A stretch of DNA of 64,000 bases from Clusia tigrina (Eukaryota > Arthropoda > Insecta > Diptera > Clusiidae): NCBI GenBank assembly GCA_920105625.2, contig OV050033.1, positions 15,210,001 through 15,274,000 on the forward strand, in the 5' to 3' direction. Shown here in pieces: positions 22,735 to 34,240 of the stretch. The translations under genes were made by a program, and so were the position numbers. Position 1 is the first letter of the stretch, and every line of letters starts with the position of its first letter. The notes beneath the pieces are model-generated. The model worked only from the letters and a program-made list of their open reading frames with translations, did no database searches and had not been told where the DNA came from.

Positions 22735-24480
22735 TTCCCTCTCCGCTTTTTCGCGGAGGACATTTTATCGCTTTGTCAATTACACGCAAAAAATGCCTAG
22801 CAAAGAAAAACTAAATGCAAAATAAAGTTGTTAATCTTTGTCAATGTGGCCGTGTTTGTCGTTTATTGTGGTTTAATGTTGTGCAGATTATCGCCAAGTT
22901 TAATCAATGCTCGTGCGTATGAACTCACCATTTCCCTACAATTCGCGCCTGAGCTGATTTGCAGCATTTCACATGCTTATTAAGGCATTTCCAGCGAACA
23001 AGCGCAATAAATTTTGTTTTGCTACTTGCAAATTAACATGACTTTGCACTATAAACATAAAACATAAAAATAAAATAAATATATACTCGTATATAAATAT
23101 ATTATAATATATATAACAGCAGCCAAACTATCAAGCAGCACAACTACAACAACGATAACAACCACAATAAGGCAATTGCGTAGACTCAAACTAAAAATTT
23201 TTAATTTATATGGAGAGGAATGCTCACAGGATTCGCGCAAAATGCACGTGAAAGATTTAAATGGTACAACCTCAATAACAACAACAATAGCAACAAGCGC
23301 AGCCATGGCCAACAGAGAGCGTTGTTGTCCTGAGTGCACCGCATGCAAACTCATTTAAAATGTGTCACAGGCGCGGCCGACGACAGTGAACAAAAGTGTT
23401 GCAGTTGAAATATTTTAATTTACACGCACTCTTCGTGGCTGAGTTGGTTGTGGTGTTGTTGGCATTGTTTTTGTTGTTGTTGTTGTTGGTGATGTTGTTG
23501 GTGTTGTTGTTGGTGTTGTTGTTGTTGGTGTTGTTGTAAATATTTGCATAAATAAGTATTTGAAATTATATACAAATATGCAAACACCAACAACAGTCGA
23601 AAGAAAGAAGAAACTGGAAGGAAATGGAAGCTTGTCGCAGTGCGTCGCGCACTCACACGAAACGCGAGCGCGTCTCAACTGGCGGCCTACAAATTTTATT
23701 GGCTCCGCAAAATGGCTTAATTAACGAAATACAATTTATATCCTTTTCTGCGGCTGCCGGTGTATCTGCGTATTGGATGTGTTTGTTTTAAAACGAACTT
23801 TTGTTGCTTCTGCTGGCAAGTTGCATGCGCTGCCAGCCACACAGCGCTGCCACAGTCCAACAAAGCGTTTATGCGCCGGTAGAGCCATTTTGAAAGCCTC
23901 CTTCGTTGCTTCGTCGCTGCTCGACTGGGCTGACTGGGCTGACTGGGCTGACTGGCTGGCTGGTTGGCTGGCCGGCCGGCTTTGACTTTGGCTGGTTGTC
24001 GGATTGGTTCGCGCTGCTGTCCTGCCGACTGCTTACTTGCGATTGCGCCCGTAAATTAAGGTGCTTTTTAAGTGATTAATTAACAGAGTTTTTCAATTAC
24101 CATTTATTGATATAATAAATCAATTTACAGAATGACTACTTAAGCGTGTACTTGTGTGAAACCTCGAAATGCGCAGCGTTGAACTTGCGCCTTGAAAAGC
24201 GCCTGGCACTGCATTTTTACATTTTCTCCTCTCTTTCTCCCTCGATCTCCCTCTCTCTCTCTCTCTTTGCGTCTCGTTATGTCTCTGGATGGTTTTTGTG
24301 GCCTGTCACTGCCGGTTTAACTGGTAAATTGCTGCAGTTCATAAAAAAATGCATTGTAGCGTTGCTTTTGAGGGAAATCGGTGGTAAAATGTTCCAAGTC
24401 AGTGTCATAAATCAAAAGACTAACGCAGCCAACGTGAGATTTACACTACCGGAATTATTCTGGAATATTTCCAGAAATTA
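22735..24480. other. Single-copy-looking block
   Basis: Begins with a small hairpin (CTCCGC, loop, GCGGAG at about 22741-22758). Contains GTT/GGT repeats at 23444-23537, a decamer run GACTGGGCTG at about 23922-23962, and CT repeats at 24230-24267. GC content rises around 23640-24050. No exon identified. Confidence 0.35.
23444..23537. repeat. TTG/GTG microsatellite
   Basis: Interrupted GTT/GGT trinucleotides over about 90 bp. Confidence 0.93.
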
Positions 24481-24787
24481 ATTAGAAAAAACAAAAGTTT
24501 TTTGGATTCTGTTAGAAAAGTGACACGAAGATTGTAGAGGTAACATAAACATACCGGGCGCTCCACACAATATTCCTACTCAGAAGTCATTTTACGACCT
24601 TTGACGTGGTCAGAGAAAAGGTCGTGGAACTCAAACACCGAAGCAATAACCACATTTACAGCAACCACACGGAAATAGTGTGTTTTTTCTCTCAGGTGGT
24701 TGATGTAGATAGAATGGAATAGATAGACCCACGAGTGTGGGTGTCGCAGACTCGTATTCTACCCCGGGCAACGTCTCAATAATGCCT
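24481..24787. other. No gene seen
   Basis: Includes a small inverted repeat ACGACCTTT/AAAGGTCGT (24594-24626). Otherwise unrecognised. Confidence 0.3.
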
Positions 24788-24906
24788 CTTTCTAAACAAT
24801 TTTCTCATTGCATTTCAAACCTTTGCAGACATCATTCATTCACGATGGTTTCTGTCCTTGACATAGAAACCACCCAACAAGCATCTAGAGGACTTGGAGA
24901 TCTTTC

Positions 24907-24950
<44 letters not shown>

Positions 24951-24960
24951 CTTACACCAT

Positions 24961-25018
<58 letters not shown>

Positions 25019-25135
25019 GAAAGAACTCAAAGTCCTCTAGATGCTTGTTGGGTGGTTTCTATGTCAAGGTCAGAAACCATCGTGAATGAATGATGTCTGT
25101 AAAGTTTTAAAGCAATGAGAAGAAGGTTTAGAAAG
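24788..25135. repeat. Near-perfect 350-bp palindrome with ATT/AAT core
   Basis: The left arm (24788-24948) is the reverse complement of the right arm (24959-25135). The inner 85 bp, from CAGACATC to CTTTCCATT, differ at only three positions, and the outer part (CTTTCTAAAC...CTCATTGC) is more diverged with small indels. The arms meet in (ATT)n/(AAT)n with a loop of about 10 nt. The last 25 bp of an arm recur just outside at about 25141-25166. It could be a foldback/MITE-like element or an inverted duplication. Transcribed, it would form a long hairpin. Confidence 0.92.
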
Positions 25136-25169
25136 AATAGAATGTCAAGGTCAGAAACCATCGTCCCGC

Positions 25170-25652
25170 CGAACGATTTATGAAAACACTATGAATGATG
25201 TAAATATGTGTCATCACTATTATACATGGTAGCATAATTTAATGACGTCTAGAAGGGGTTGGGGATTGTGTACAATAGTACTTACTAAGACCTTCGACCC
25301 GAAAAGGAAAATATTTAGAGAGAAGTATTTTTGAGACCATCTTTTAAGGAATATTATTTGAGAGAAGATGCAAATATTGAACTTGAATGCATAATTCATA
25401 TAAAATCTTGTAAAAACGTTTCAAAAAAGAACGAGAAAACATAAAAATAACATGATTTACAGCAGGAAGAAACATTAAAAGAAAATAACCAGTTTGAGAG
25501 AAAAATAAGAAACAAAAAAGAATAAATAAGAAAAAATGCAGGAAAATGCAAAAAAAATGAAATAAATTTTACTTAAAAATAAAATAAAAACAAGAAATAA
25601 GAAAAAAAATCATTAAGAAAAAGAAAAAAACATGAAGATGAAAGAAATGGTG
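25170..25652. other. A-rich stretch, no gene seen
   Basis: Strong A bias on the plus strand from about 25370 onward (AAAAATAAAATAAAAACAAG). No coding support. Confidence 0.4.
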
Positions 25653-25665
25653 CCAAAAATTTGTG

Positions 25666-25721
25666 TAGGTAGGTAGGTAGGTAGGAGTGGCCGCCTAGTT
25701 TGCCAAAAGCACACTTGAGCA
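25666..25721 (-). mobile_element. 56-bp LINE 3' stub with 12-bp target-site duplication
   Basis: CAAAAATTTGTG occurs at 25654-25665 and 25722-25733. The insert is TAGG repeats followed by AGTGGCCGCCTAGTTTGCCA, the reverse complement of the tail family at 9314-9611. It is only the last 56 bases of the element, inserted into A-rich DNA. Confidence 0.9.
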
Positions 25722-25733
25722 CAAAAATTTGTG

Positions 25734-26220
25734 GACTCTCAAAACAAACTTTTTTTAAAATTATTCAATTTTTACAAAATTTTTTTAAAATAAGCAAATG
25801 CGAAATAAAACGAACTAAAGGAAAGGAAATAAAACCCGGTTCAAATCGCCAACTAGTCGGGAGCAAGTGAACAACTAGGCGGGAGCAAATTATCAACTAG
25901 TCGAGAATCAGAGCACCAACAATTTGAAAGTATAAACTAAAACAATTCAAAATAATTAAACTAAAAAATCATAAAATTCGTAAAAAGGGACAAATTTCAA
26001 AATTGAAGAAAATGTTAAAAATGAATGTGGTAAAATAACCTGTGAAAAGAAGAAATGTTAAAAGAAAGAGATAAAGTGAAGAAATGTAAAAAGAAAGAGC
26101 AGAAAATGAAGAAAAAAAACTGAAACGAAAAGAAACCAAGTAATTGCAAATTGATATGCTCCCTACTCAGTTGGAACAAAACATGATCTAAAACAAAAAA
26201 CATTCTTCGACTGAACGTAA
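25734..26220. other. A-rich stretch with a 22-bp triple repeat
   Basis: Three 22-bp units CAACTAGTCGGGAGCAAGTGAA at 25850-25915 with substitutions follow a CCCGGTTCAAATCG motif at about 25835 that resembles an RNA polymerase III B box. The rest is A-rich. No tRNA fold could be built. Confidence 0.4.
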
Positions 26221-26423
26221 ATGCAAACGTGAGGACAAGAGAGGCGATAAAGAGAAAGTTGAAGAAAAATGCACGTAATTATCGACTACTGGTGAAGTTC
26301 AGGGCCAACAATTACAATACTACACAGAGAACTTGTAAGGAAAATGTCATAAATTTAAAAACTGATAAAGACGAAAATAAACATAAAAGCTTTTGCTTTT
26401 CAGCCTACAAGTCGTAAAGCGAC

Positions 26424-26442
26424 TGCAACAACAACAACAGCA

Positions 26443-26477
<35 letters not shown>

Positions 26478-26512
26478 AGCAACAGCAGCAGCAATATCAA
26501 TAGCAGCAACAA
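26424..26512. repeat. CAA/CAG microsatellite
   Basis: Interrupted opa-type run of about 89 bp. Confidence 0.95.
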
Positions 26513-27321
26513 CGTGAGCTTATCAGCAGTTAGTACTTTTTACATTTCCAACTAGAATTCTTCCAGCAGAGGAGAGCGTGTTAAATATATGTAAAGCTAT
26601 TAAAACGACAACAACAACAACAACAACAACTACTACTATCCGTACCCGTCCAACAACAACCACATGCCACAACGAACCGTACACACTTCTAGAAATGTGC
26701 AGAGGACGTGTGCACCAAAGCAATTTCGAGCCGGGCAGACAGACCGAAAACAGCAACGAACAGCACAGAACTGCCTAGAACGGAGCCGGGCAAGTGCTGA
26801 AAGAACTACGACGCTGAGACTTTGGTTTTTCTCTTAGCAAAATGTCACTTAAAATGGAAAGTCATTCATCTTCGAGGTGATATCTTTTAAAGGGGGAAAC
26901 AAAATAAAATAACACAAAAAAAAAACAGAAAAAAAAATAAATAAATAGAATAAGAATAAAATGAAAATAAAGAAAAAAAAAAAAACATAAATAGAAATAG
27001 AAACGAAAATAAAAACAAAAATAAAGCAAGTAGAACCCATGCCAGACAACACTGCGCAGACAAGAAGCCGAGCTGATAAAGCCGAGGCTGGCTGGCAGGC
27101 AACCAGCCTACCAACCAAGCCACCAACTTACGAGCACAACAAAAACACCAGCAGCAGCTCCCAGTGAAAATTACAACAAAACGTACACAAAGTAACTTGC
27201 CACAACAACAACAACAGCAACAGCAACAACAACTGGGAACTGGCAACTGACAAACAGCAAACGGCGAACAGGCGGCCGCGTGAGTTGGCCGCGAAAATGA
27301 CTTAAGTGAGTACTTGCTTTG

Positions 27322-27527
27322 CACTGCTCTGCTCTGCTCTGCTGTGGTCTGGTCTGCTCTGCTCTGCTCTGCTGTGGTCTGGTCTGCTCTGCTGTGGTCT
27401 GGTCTGCTGTGGACTGCTCTGCTGTGGACTGCTCTGCTCTGCTCTGCTCTGCTGTGGTCTGGTCTGCTCTGCTCGGCTGTGGACTGCTCTGCTCTGCTCG
27501 GCTGTGGTCTGGTCTGCTTTGGCCTGA
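27322..27527. repeat. CTCTG/TGTGGTCTGG composite repeat
   Basis: Pentamer GCTCT runs alternate with TGTGGTCTGG or TGTGGACTG segments for about 200 bp. Open in all three plus frames (ALLCSALLW-type) and on the minus strand (AEQSRAEQ) because it has few stop-forming trinucleotides. Not a gene. Confidence 0.95.
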
Positions 27528-28500
27528 TCTAAAGCCGTGCTCTTCCCGCCCCACATTGCTGCGTTCCTCCAAACTTCCGTCCGTCCGTCTGTCCGCGGTG
27601 CATTTAGTCGCTGGTACTATTTTATTTGGTTGATCTTATTGCAGGCGTTATGTTGTTTAGAGTGCAATTGGAAATTAAGCATGCCGAGGCGCAAGCGCGA
27701 GCCCAATGCCTGCCATTGACTACTTTTAAAGCAGTTAAAAGCAATTAACAAGTGTTGTTGTTGTTGTTGTCGTTGTTGTTGTTGCTGCAGCCGCTGCTGT
27801 TATTATTGTTGGACGATGTTGTGTCGTTTTTCTCTTTTGCAACTAAGTTTTTTTTTTATTATTATTTTCCTATTTTCCTTCTTTTTTTTGTTTTTTTTTT
27901 TTTTTTTTTTTTTTTTGGTACTCAAATGAAGTGGCAGTGAAATGTTGCGCTGATAATAGAAATTACTTTTAAAAGTTCAAAGGCAGCACCACGGTAAATG
28001 GAAATTTATTAAGGCATTTTGCCGAGAGGTCTGCAACTAAAATCACAACAACAAAGAATGCCAACTTAAATTCCACAAAAAGACGAAAAAAAATTCTAAG
28101 CATTTAAGGAAGTTTTACAGCACAGCATGCATAAATTGCAAACCATCGAAGGGATACTTTTAAATACCCCACCTCTTTACGTCGTTGGGTGTATACGAAC
28201 ACTCATAAAAATTAGAGGCATTTACAGCAGTGGGGAAACGCCGTGCGCTAACTGAGGAGTAGAGTGGGTGCACACAGAAACAAGCTGAGACTGAAATGCC
28301 CGCGGGCCCACTCGAGGATGGGAATTATGCGAGTATAAACTTCGTTTAAGTGGCGACTTAATTTGGTGTGAATCATTCTGCACTCTCAGAGGATGTCCCA
28401 AATTTATGGCCGGCTTTAGTTTTGAACAGAAATACACATTTAATTAATGTTGTTTTTAGCTTAAGCAACAGAGAGTTGGAAGGAAATAACTACCCACATA

Positions 28501-28706
28501 GTTAAAGATTGTTGAGCAGCGCTCTGCAGTGATGTATAATACACCCACATGGTTGGGTTTTGTAAAGATACCTTTCTTCCCTAAGCTAAATCAATCATAA
28601 ATCATCGTATATAGAAAAGTTTATGAACATAAACTTTTTTATAGATATCGGCAAAACAAGTTGAAGTTCTCTAAACAAAAATAAACAGAGTGTTTATGAG
28701 AGTATT
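28501..28706. other. No gene seen
   Basis: AT-rich, unrecognised. Confidence 0.3.
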
Positions 28707-28717
28707 TAATGGAAGAT

Positions 28718-28778
28718 GGTAGGAGTGGCAGCTTTCGACGCAAAAGCACACTTAAGAACATACAATGGCTCGTTGTGG
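28718..28778 (-). mobile_element. 61-bp LINE 3' stub with 11-bp target-site duplication
   Basis: TAATGGAAGAT occurs at 28707-28717 and 28779-28789. The insert (GGTAGGAGTGGCAGC...AAAAGCACACTTAAG) is a diverged member of the tail family at 9314, 25666 and 34682, with only one or two TAGG units left. Confidence 0.88.
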
Positions 28779-28954
28779 TAATGGAAGATACAATAAACTG
28801 ATTTGCTGCAGAACAAATCAAAACAAATTTTACAGAATAGAACTCTTCGGTACATTAAATCCTCTTCATACTCGTTGATGCTCAACCAAGTTCCGGCAAA
28901 ATACATCGGAGTATAATATATAGTTTTGGTTGACAAACATGGAAGTATTATTAA

Positions 28955-29764
28955 CGCTTGGGGAACGAAGAGGCAAATGAGGTCGCTAGAAAATGGGCAA
29001 CCAGTTACTATACAGGACCTGAAACATTCTGTGGCTTACCTTGGAGCTCCACAAAATACGAGATTAAGGAATGGCTGGGAAAAAAATCACACCAATATTG
29101 GATGGAAACAAAATATATTAGGGTAGCTAAAACTCTAATGCCATTCCATTCTCTCAAAAGAACTAAAGAGATACTGAGCTTGACTCGGTGAGGTATACGC
29201 ACTTTCACTTTGGGACTTTTGACTGGGCACTGACACATAATGAATTATTATTATTGTGTGTAGGGAATTTAAAGCACCGCGACTTTCGATCTATTGTGCC
29301 CCCATCAGAAGTTGAAAGTACATCTTTGAGTCCTATCCTCTGGATAAACGTGATGACAAGCTTCGGCTCCAGAGATTTCACGCCACTGGCTGAGCCGTGG
29401 AAGAATCCCAAGTATTTCCTGTTGGTGTGCATGAGAGCCGGACATTATGTCAACACATGCAAAGACGTCTCCTCTTCCTCCATACAGAATCTGTAGGAGT
29501 CTTCCGAGGTGACCATCATTCTCACTATATGTGAGTTCAATGAAACACCAATACAGCATAAGAATCACCCAAAATGACCTGTGTAGGTTGTGTAATGAAG
29601 AGGAGGAAACACTTGAACATCTGCTTTGTTACTGTAATGGTCTCATATGGACCCGGCTTCGGTACTTAGGTAACCATTTCCTAAAACCGTCAGATATTAC
29701 TGACAAGTCCCCTAAGGGAATCTCTGAATTCGTAATGAATACTAGACTTGGGGAGTATTTGTAA
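28955..29764 (+). pseudogene. LINE E: truncated retrotransposon 3' end, split by an antisense LINE
   Basis: Part 1 (28955-29238) reads GNEEANEVARKWA, the end of RNase H, through a TGA to FTLGLLTGH. Part 2 (29545-29764) reads KHQYSIRITQNDLCRLCNEE, TLEHLLCYC and RLRYLGNHF to TAA. Joining across the insert keeps the frame (GH, stop, HIM-KHQYS). The zinc-finger-like motif CRLC...H...C is intact in part 2. Two nonsense codons are visible in part 1. Confidence 0.87.
29245..29538 (-). pseudogene. LINE F: antisense LINE 3' end nested in LINE E
   Basis: On the minus strand: RFCMEEEETSLHVLT, a stop, CPALMHTNRKYLGFFHG... to a UTR with GGCACAATAGATCGAAAGTC and a short AAT-repeat tail at the 29245 end. 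CRFC...H...C is the LINE C-terminal motif, with the first Cys apparently Tyr. AATGAA flanks both ends (29239-29244, 29539-29544), probably the remains of a longer target-site duplication. Its UTR resembles that of LINE A. Confidence 0.83.
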
Positions 29765-29769
29765 AAATA

Positions 29770-31199
29770 GGTATATTTGACCGCAGTGACTTGCTAACTA
29801 GCTCCCGCTCACAGTACAATCTAATATTAAGGCTTATAGACAATGTAAGGAGTGTTATAGGGTCGAGTTCTCTGTACTCTGTATTTTTAAACTAAAGACT
29901 AGGGAACTGCTTTATTTAACTCTGTGCTACAATCTCAGTTGTTTAGTTGTTCAGCCGATGATATTAACGATGGAGTGTACAAGGTTTCATGATACCAGTG
30001 ATGGAGTGTTTGGATTAAATCTAATTAGGAATTGTTTCTGAGTTATCTCTAAATATAGTAAACACACCTCTGCAAGGGTGCCGTAATATTATTCCCAGGA
30101 ACTAAACTAAAACTAAACCAAATTCAGTATTTTCGGATTACGTCTCTCGTGAAAGACTTACTTACAGCTTTTGTGAGTGTGGCTTCTTTTTCTCTTTAAT
30201 TACATGTCATGGGAAACATAATTAGAAAGAAATTTTGAAGGATTTTCATTCTTCCCTCTGGGATATATTATCAAGAGTACAATATACAAAATTACACTTA
30301 TGATAATGTCCCTTTGCATTGGTCAGAGAACCTAGGATTGAGTCATAGAACCGACTGCAACTCATTTGCTTATAAAAATAACTTAATTCCTGCCTGCACT
30401 CCAGAATGTTTGAGGATCATGTTTTTGGGCCATGGTACAACGCGAATACAACATTGAATATCAATTGGGAATATTTGTCAAGGAGTGTAATTTAATCTAT
30501 AGATTTTTATAGATTTACAATAATGGAAATCCGGCCATTCTATACAACGGAATCACTGAAAATAGGTCCATAATGGGTTATCTAAGGTCAGCTTAGGTTG
30601 AAATAGCAGCCTTGAACGATACCACCTAAACAGACGTCTCATTCAGCCAAACTATTGTTACTTAAAAGTTAATGAGGACCACAGAGCTTCCAGTATCAGT
30701 GAAAAAGCATATATCCTTCGATCATATCGGTATCCATTTTAACCAGGTCAAAGTCCCTGTGAATTTTGTCAAGAAGACTCTGCAGAAATCTCGGAGAAAT
30801 TCATTCATATCAAATGCTTGTATATTGAAGAAACATTGCTGGAATTTACTGACATTCCCCTCCTCTTCGGTGAGAATGTTACTTCTTAAAAGAGCTATTA
30901 AAGTGTAAATGAGGCAGTGATCAGTGGGAACGTTAGTTTCGATGAAAGTGCCGCACTAGCCGCTTACAATAGAAGCCTACTCTTCACAGCTAGACACGTT
31001 TACGAGAAACCAGAACAAGGAAAAATTAGAGATATTTAACAATAAAGCAATAAAATTCCCACAAAACTTGCTGCATACCCGCATTAGGAACCCTGCTCCT
31101 AATGCACCGACCTAAACCCTAGGGCTCAGTGGATTATATGGAATGATGTATACACGTGTGTATGTGGATATGAAACCCTCGCACATACCCACACATACA
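29770..31199. other. No gene seen
   Basis: AT-rich decayed DNA. A segment near 30590-30640 (GGTTGAAATAGCAGCC...GATACCACC) faintly resembles a LINE tail on the minus strand. A CA-rich stretch is at 31170-31205. Confidence 0.3.
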
Positions 31200-31740
31200 C
31201 ACACATACTCAGTTAAGAGTGACGCGTCATAAAAATTAAACTATTCACCCATAAAACTCGCCTAATATGCATATCCAAGTTAATTACTTTAACGACTCTC
31301 AACTGTGAACCCCTTCCAATTCGAATTCGAAATCTAATTTCAATTCCGCCGCGAATGCCAATCGCTCAAAAAGTGTCGCTAGAGTAACTTCTGACTACAA
31401 ATATGCTAAATTAAGATTAACAATTAAAATTCGTTTTATTGTTTCAGTTTTGATAGCCCCAAATGTGGGCACAGCCATTTAATGGAGATGTGGTATGTTT
31501 CTGTTCCCCACTTCCCAACAGCTTAATAAGCGATAATCACATTTTTATGACTTATTTTACAGCTAAACGCGAGGAATTCGTGGAGATTTTACGACTTCGC
31601 CCATTGTCTTTGTCGTCCGGCGATCGATTATTATCGAATTTTTGAGGGCGATCGTGCATTAAAAGTTTTATAGCCCCGTTGGGCGCTTGTGGAGGTGACA
31701 TATTTAAAATAAAATATACGCGTGTGTGTAAAATCCAAGC
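31200..31740. other. Single-copy-looking non-coding block
   Basis: Has repeated TTCGAATTCGAA-like and TAATT motifs (31310-31440) and no coding features. Confidence 0.35.
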
Positions 31741-32413
31741 GGGAACATGTCATACCAGCACCTAAAAGCCCAGACGCCAAAATGCTGTACCAGTTCAGGC
31801 GAACAATAAACCCAATCAGTGGTAAACGAATATGTTCCCCCTTCTTATTTGAGGAATTGCTGGCCCTGGCTCAATGAATACAGCCGAGGAAAGACTTCAG
31901 ATAAGAGTCAGTGAGAGTTTCTTCGGGAAACTCTTAGGAAATTGGTTCAATATGAGATACAACAGAAGGTGGACTGGCGTTTAGAAAACGATGTCGTCGA
32001 ACTCTTCGTAATATGGAATGTAACGATAAGTCGAAAAGAGGTATAATATTTCTTTCTCCATACATATCCCGAGACGGAATAGGTCGAGGTGTTATAAATG
32101 TTCTCTTATACTGTTTTCAAGATCATCCACTTAAACAGCAGGACTGTATGTTCATGCTCTATTTTGGCCACTTGTGTATCAATCTCGTACACGCTTCTAT
32201 GAGAATATTACCAGGATGATTCTTAATATCACTGTAAACCAGGCGAATTTCAAGATATAAAGAGATCACTCCTATGTACGAATAGTCGAACCTAAGGTAT
32301 CCGAGTGTCAGACTTCATATTCCGTACTTAATCGGGGAGTGTCTATGTACTTAAATATTGAAAAGGATTTAGGTTTATCAAGCTGAGGGAAGAACGGCAT
32401 CAATTAAGCCCGA
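31741..32413. other. No gene seen
   Basis: AT-rich, unrecognised sequence with no supported frame. Confidence 0.3.
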
Positions 32414-32423
32414 CTATGGAGGT

Positions 32424-32475
32424 ATTTATCACAATAGATCTTCCAGGTCGCAGTGTATAACACCCTTAAATATAT
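32424..32475 (+). mobile_element. 52-bp LINE 3' stub with 10-bp target-site duplication
   Basis: CTATGGAGGT occurs at 32414-32423 and 32476-32485. The insert carries CACAATAGATCTTCCAGGTC followed by GCAGTG, the 3' UTR motif of the LINE A/F family. Confidence 0.82.
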
Positions 32476-32567
32476 CTATGGAGGTCTTTTGTACACCAGC
32501 GGCTTCTTTTGCGATTTTAGTCAAGGACTAGAAAATATGAGGTCCTTCAACAAACTATTTAGAAGGT

Positions 32568-32640
32568 ATGACACCAAAGATCTTTTAGGTCGCAGTGTCA
32601 GCCATGGGTCAAACTACTAAAACTAAATTATTATAAGGTT
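32568..32640 (+). mobile_element. LINE 3' stub (A/F-type tail), boundaries uncertain
   Basis: AAAGATCTTTTAGGTCGCAG and the following CATGGGTCAAACTACTAAAA match the stub at 63731-63796 almost base for base. Flanking duplication is only approximate (TAGAAGGT / TATAAGGT), so it is older or mutated. Confidence 0.65.
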
Positions 32641-33590
32641 TATTCTCCAGGACACACAGACTATGAATCCAGGTAACGAGAAGGTGGCTGCTATATCCGA
32701 AAATGTTACGGCTTTCTTGGCGATATATTATAAACTAGACTCTCAGAGCTTAAAAGCACCAAAGCAATGAAAATCGAGTGGAAATTCTTAGAATCCTATG
32801 CTCGCCTTTGTTCAACCACATTAGGTGTCGGCTGAGGGAAAGACTGGACTGAATTTACTCTATTATTAGCTATAACGAAGCCCTGCCTGCTAACTCTCTT
32901 GCCCTCTTTCAGACGAGTGTTGGTTTTTTTCTTATATTGTCGTTGGCCAAAGTCCCAGACAGATGATCTCTTGGCACCTTAGAAAATATACACTGGGCAA
33001 CTTAAACGGAGGATCTCTCAAATCAGTGCCAAGTCTCCCAATCTCTTATCCCAACTCTTCATATGCTTTCTTTTCTTGTAACTTCTTTTCCAAAAGTTTC
33101 TCTACTTAAAGACTTCTAAAAGATTGTTCCTTAAACTGACCAGCGTTTTTTTCTTCTTCTATTGCTGTTAATGTTCTCAGTCGTTCCATTCTCTGCAACA
33201 TTACAAGATTGCACTGATTTTTTACACTTCCTGGTGTCTTATTGTCAGTGATTGCATTTTTTCTCCAAATGTCAAATAAAATAAACGCTCCCCTGTCCAC
33301 CATTAATTGTTGCTCCACGATAGCAAGCATGATATATAATATACCAATATTGTTCCATATCAGTTTGCCTGGTTATCTTTGTTCAATACCACCCATTTCA
33401 CCTTAACTTCCCGTTACCACTTCTTTCTATGTTGCCAAGCATGGCTCCAACTATTTGTTCTGGATTCTCACAACTGCTTGTTTGGAAGAACTTTCACGGG
33501 GTCCTCTAAAATGCTCTCTGCTTATTCGAAGTCTTCCAATTGCCGTAGGAATCAATATTTGCACTATATACATTTGAATTATTAACAGTC
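32641..33590. other. No gene seen
   Basis: AT-rich. The minus frame at 33106-33330 has no known motif. Confidence 0.3.
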
Positions 33591-34240
33591 CGCACCCCTC
33601 CCTCGGAGTCATTTGGAGGTGCGCATTTTTGCTCCTCTATCAACTACTTTTGCTCAATTAATGACATGCCTCATGCACAGACTGGCAGGCAGTAAACGCG
33701 GCCTGTGTTTACCTCGGCCAGCAAATGGGAATGAATTTCTGCAGCACGAACTTTTCCTTGGGTTGCATTTTCGACAATCGTGACCATTGCTAATAATTAT
33801 AATTTTCTCAACGTTACTTTAGCCAAAAACAAAAAGAAAACATTGATTTTTTTCTCCTTCGTTTTTATTATTGCCCAAGAAGCTGCATGAAAATCAGCAG
33901 TTAAGCAAAGAAAAAACCGCTTATCCAGTATCAGAGTGCTCCGAGAAAAAATCCCGAAAATGTTTTGGCACAATTTTTATGATTATTATTATTTTGCTTT
34001 TGTTTTTCAGTTTTGGTGATTTTTTGGTTAAATTATAAACTCTTAAAAACTATTATTAAATTATTTATTATTTTATTTCATTGAAGTAATTTGAGCGTTT
34101 CTAACACGTCGAAGGCATTTATTTTCGCCGGCTTTAATGGGAGGCAAATTGAAAAATGCGGCAATGTGGCAATTTTGATTGCTTTTAAATTGATGCTGAT
34201 TGATTAACTGAGATGTGTATTGAAGCTAAACACAAAAAGG
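33591..34240. other. Single-copy-looking non-coding block
   Basis: TTATTATT and TTTTATTG-rich with few internal repeats. No gene. Confidence 0.35.

Larger units (their letters stand above)
26221..28500. other. Single-copy-looking block with several microsatellites
   Basis: Contains CAA/CAG runs (26424-26512, 26606-26632, about 27200-27230), A-rich (26900-27030) and T-rich (27850-27916) stretches, and a CTCTG array (27322-27527). Moderate GC and non-repetitive stretches at 26640-26830, 27030-27160, 27530-27720 and 28220-28330. No exon recognised. Confidence 0.4.

Noticed and set aside
23049..23354. 101-codon hydrophobic minus-strand frame
   Set aside because: Arises from CAA/AAT-type simple repeats read on the minus strand; no transporter or receptor motif.
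25833..25850. tRNA gene
   Set aside because: Only a B-box-like motif; no cloverleaf or A box.
25850..25915. Possible CRISPR-like direct repeats
   Set aside because: Three adjacent, diverged 22-bp units without spacers in eukaryotic-type DNA; a small tandem repeat.
26849..27324. Phe/Leu-rich minus-strand frames of 89-145 codons resembling membrane proteins
   Set aside because: They translate A-rich and CAA-rich plus-strand sequence; low complexity throughout.
27171..27633. Frames rich in AEQSRAEQ (-) and ALLCSALL (+)
   Set aside because: Simple-sequence translations of the CTCTG composite repeat.
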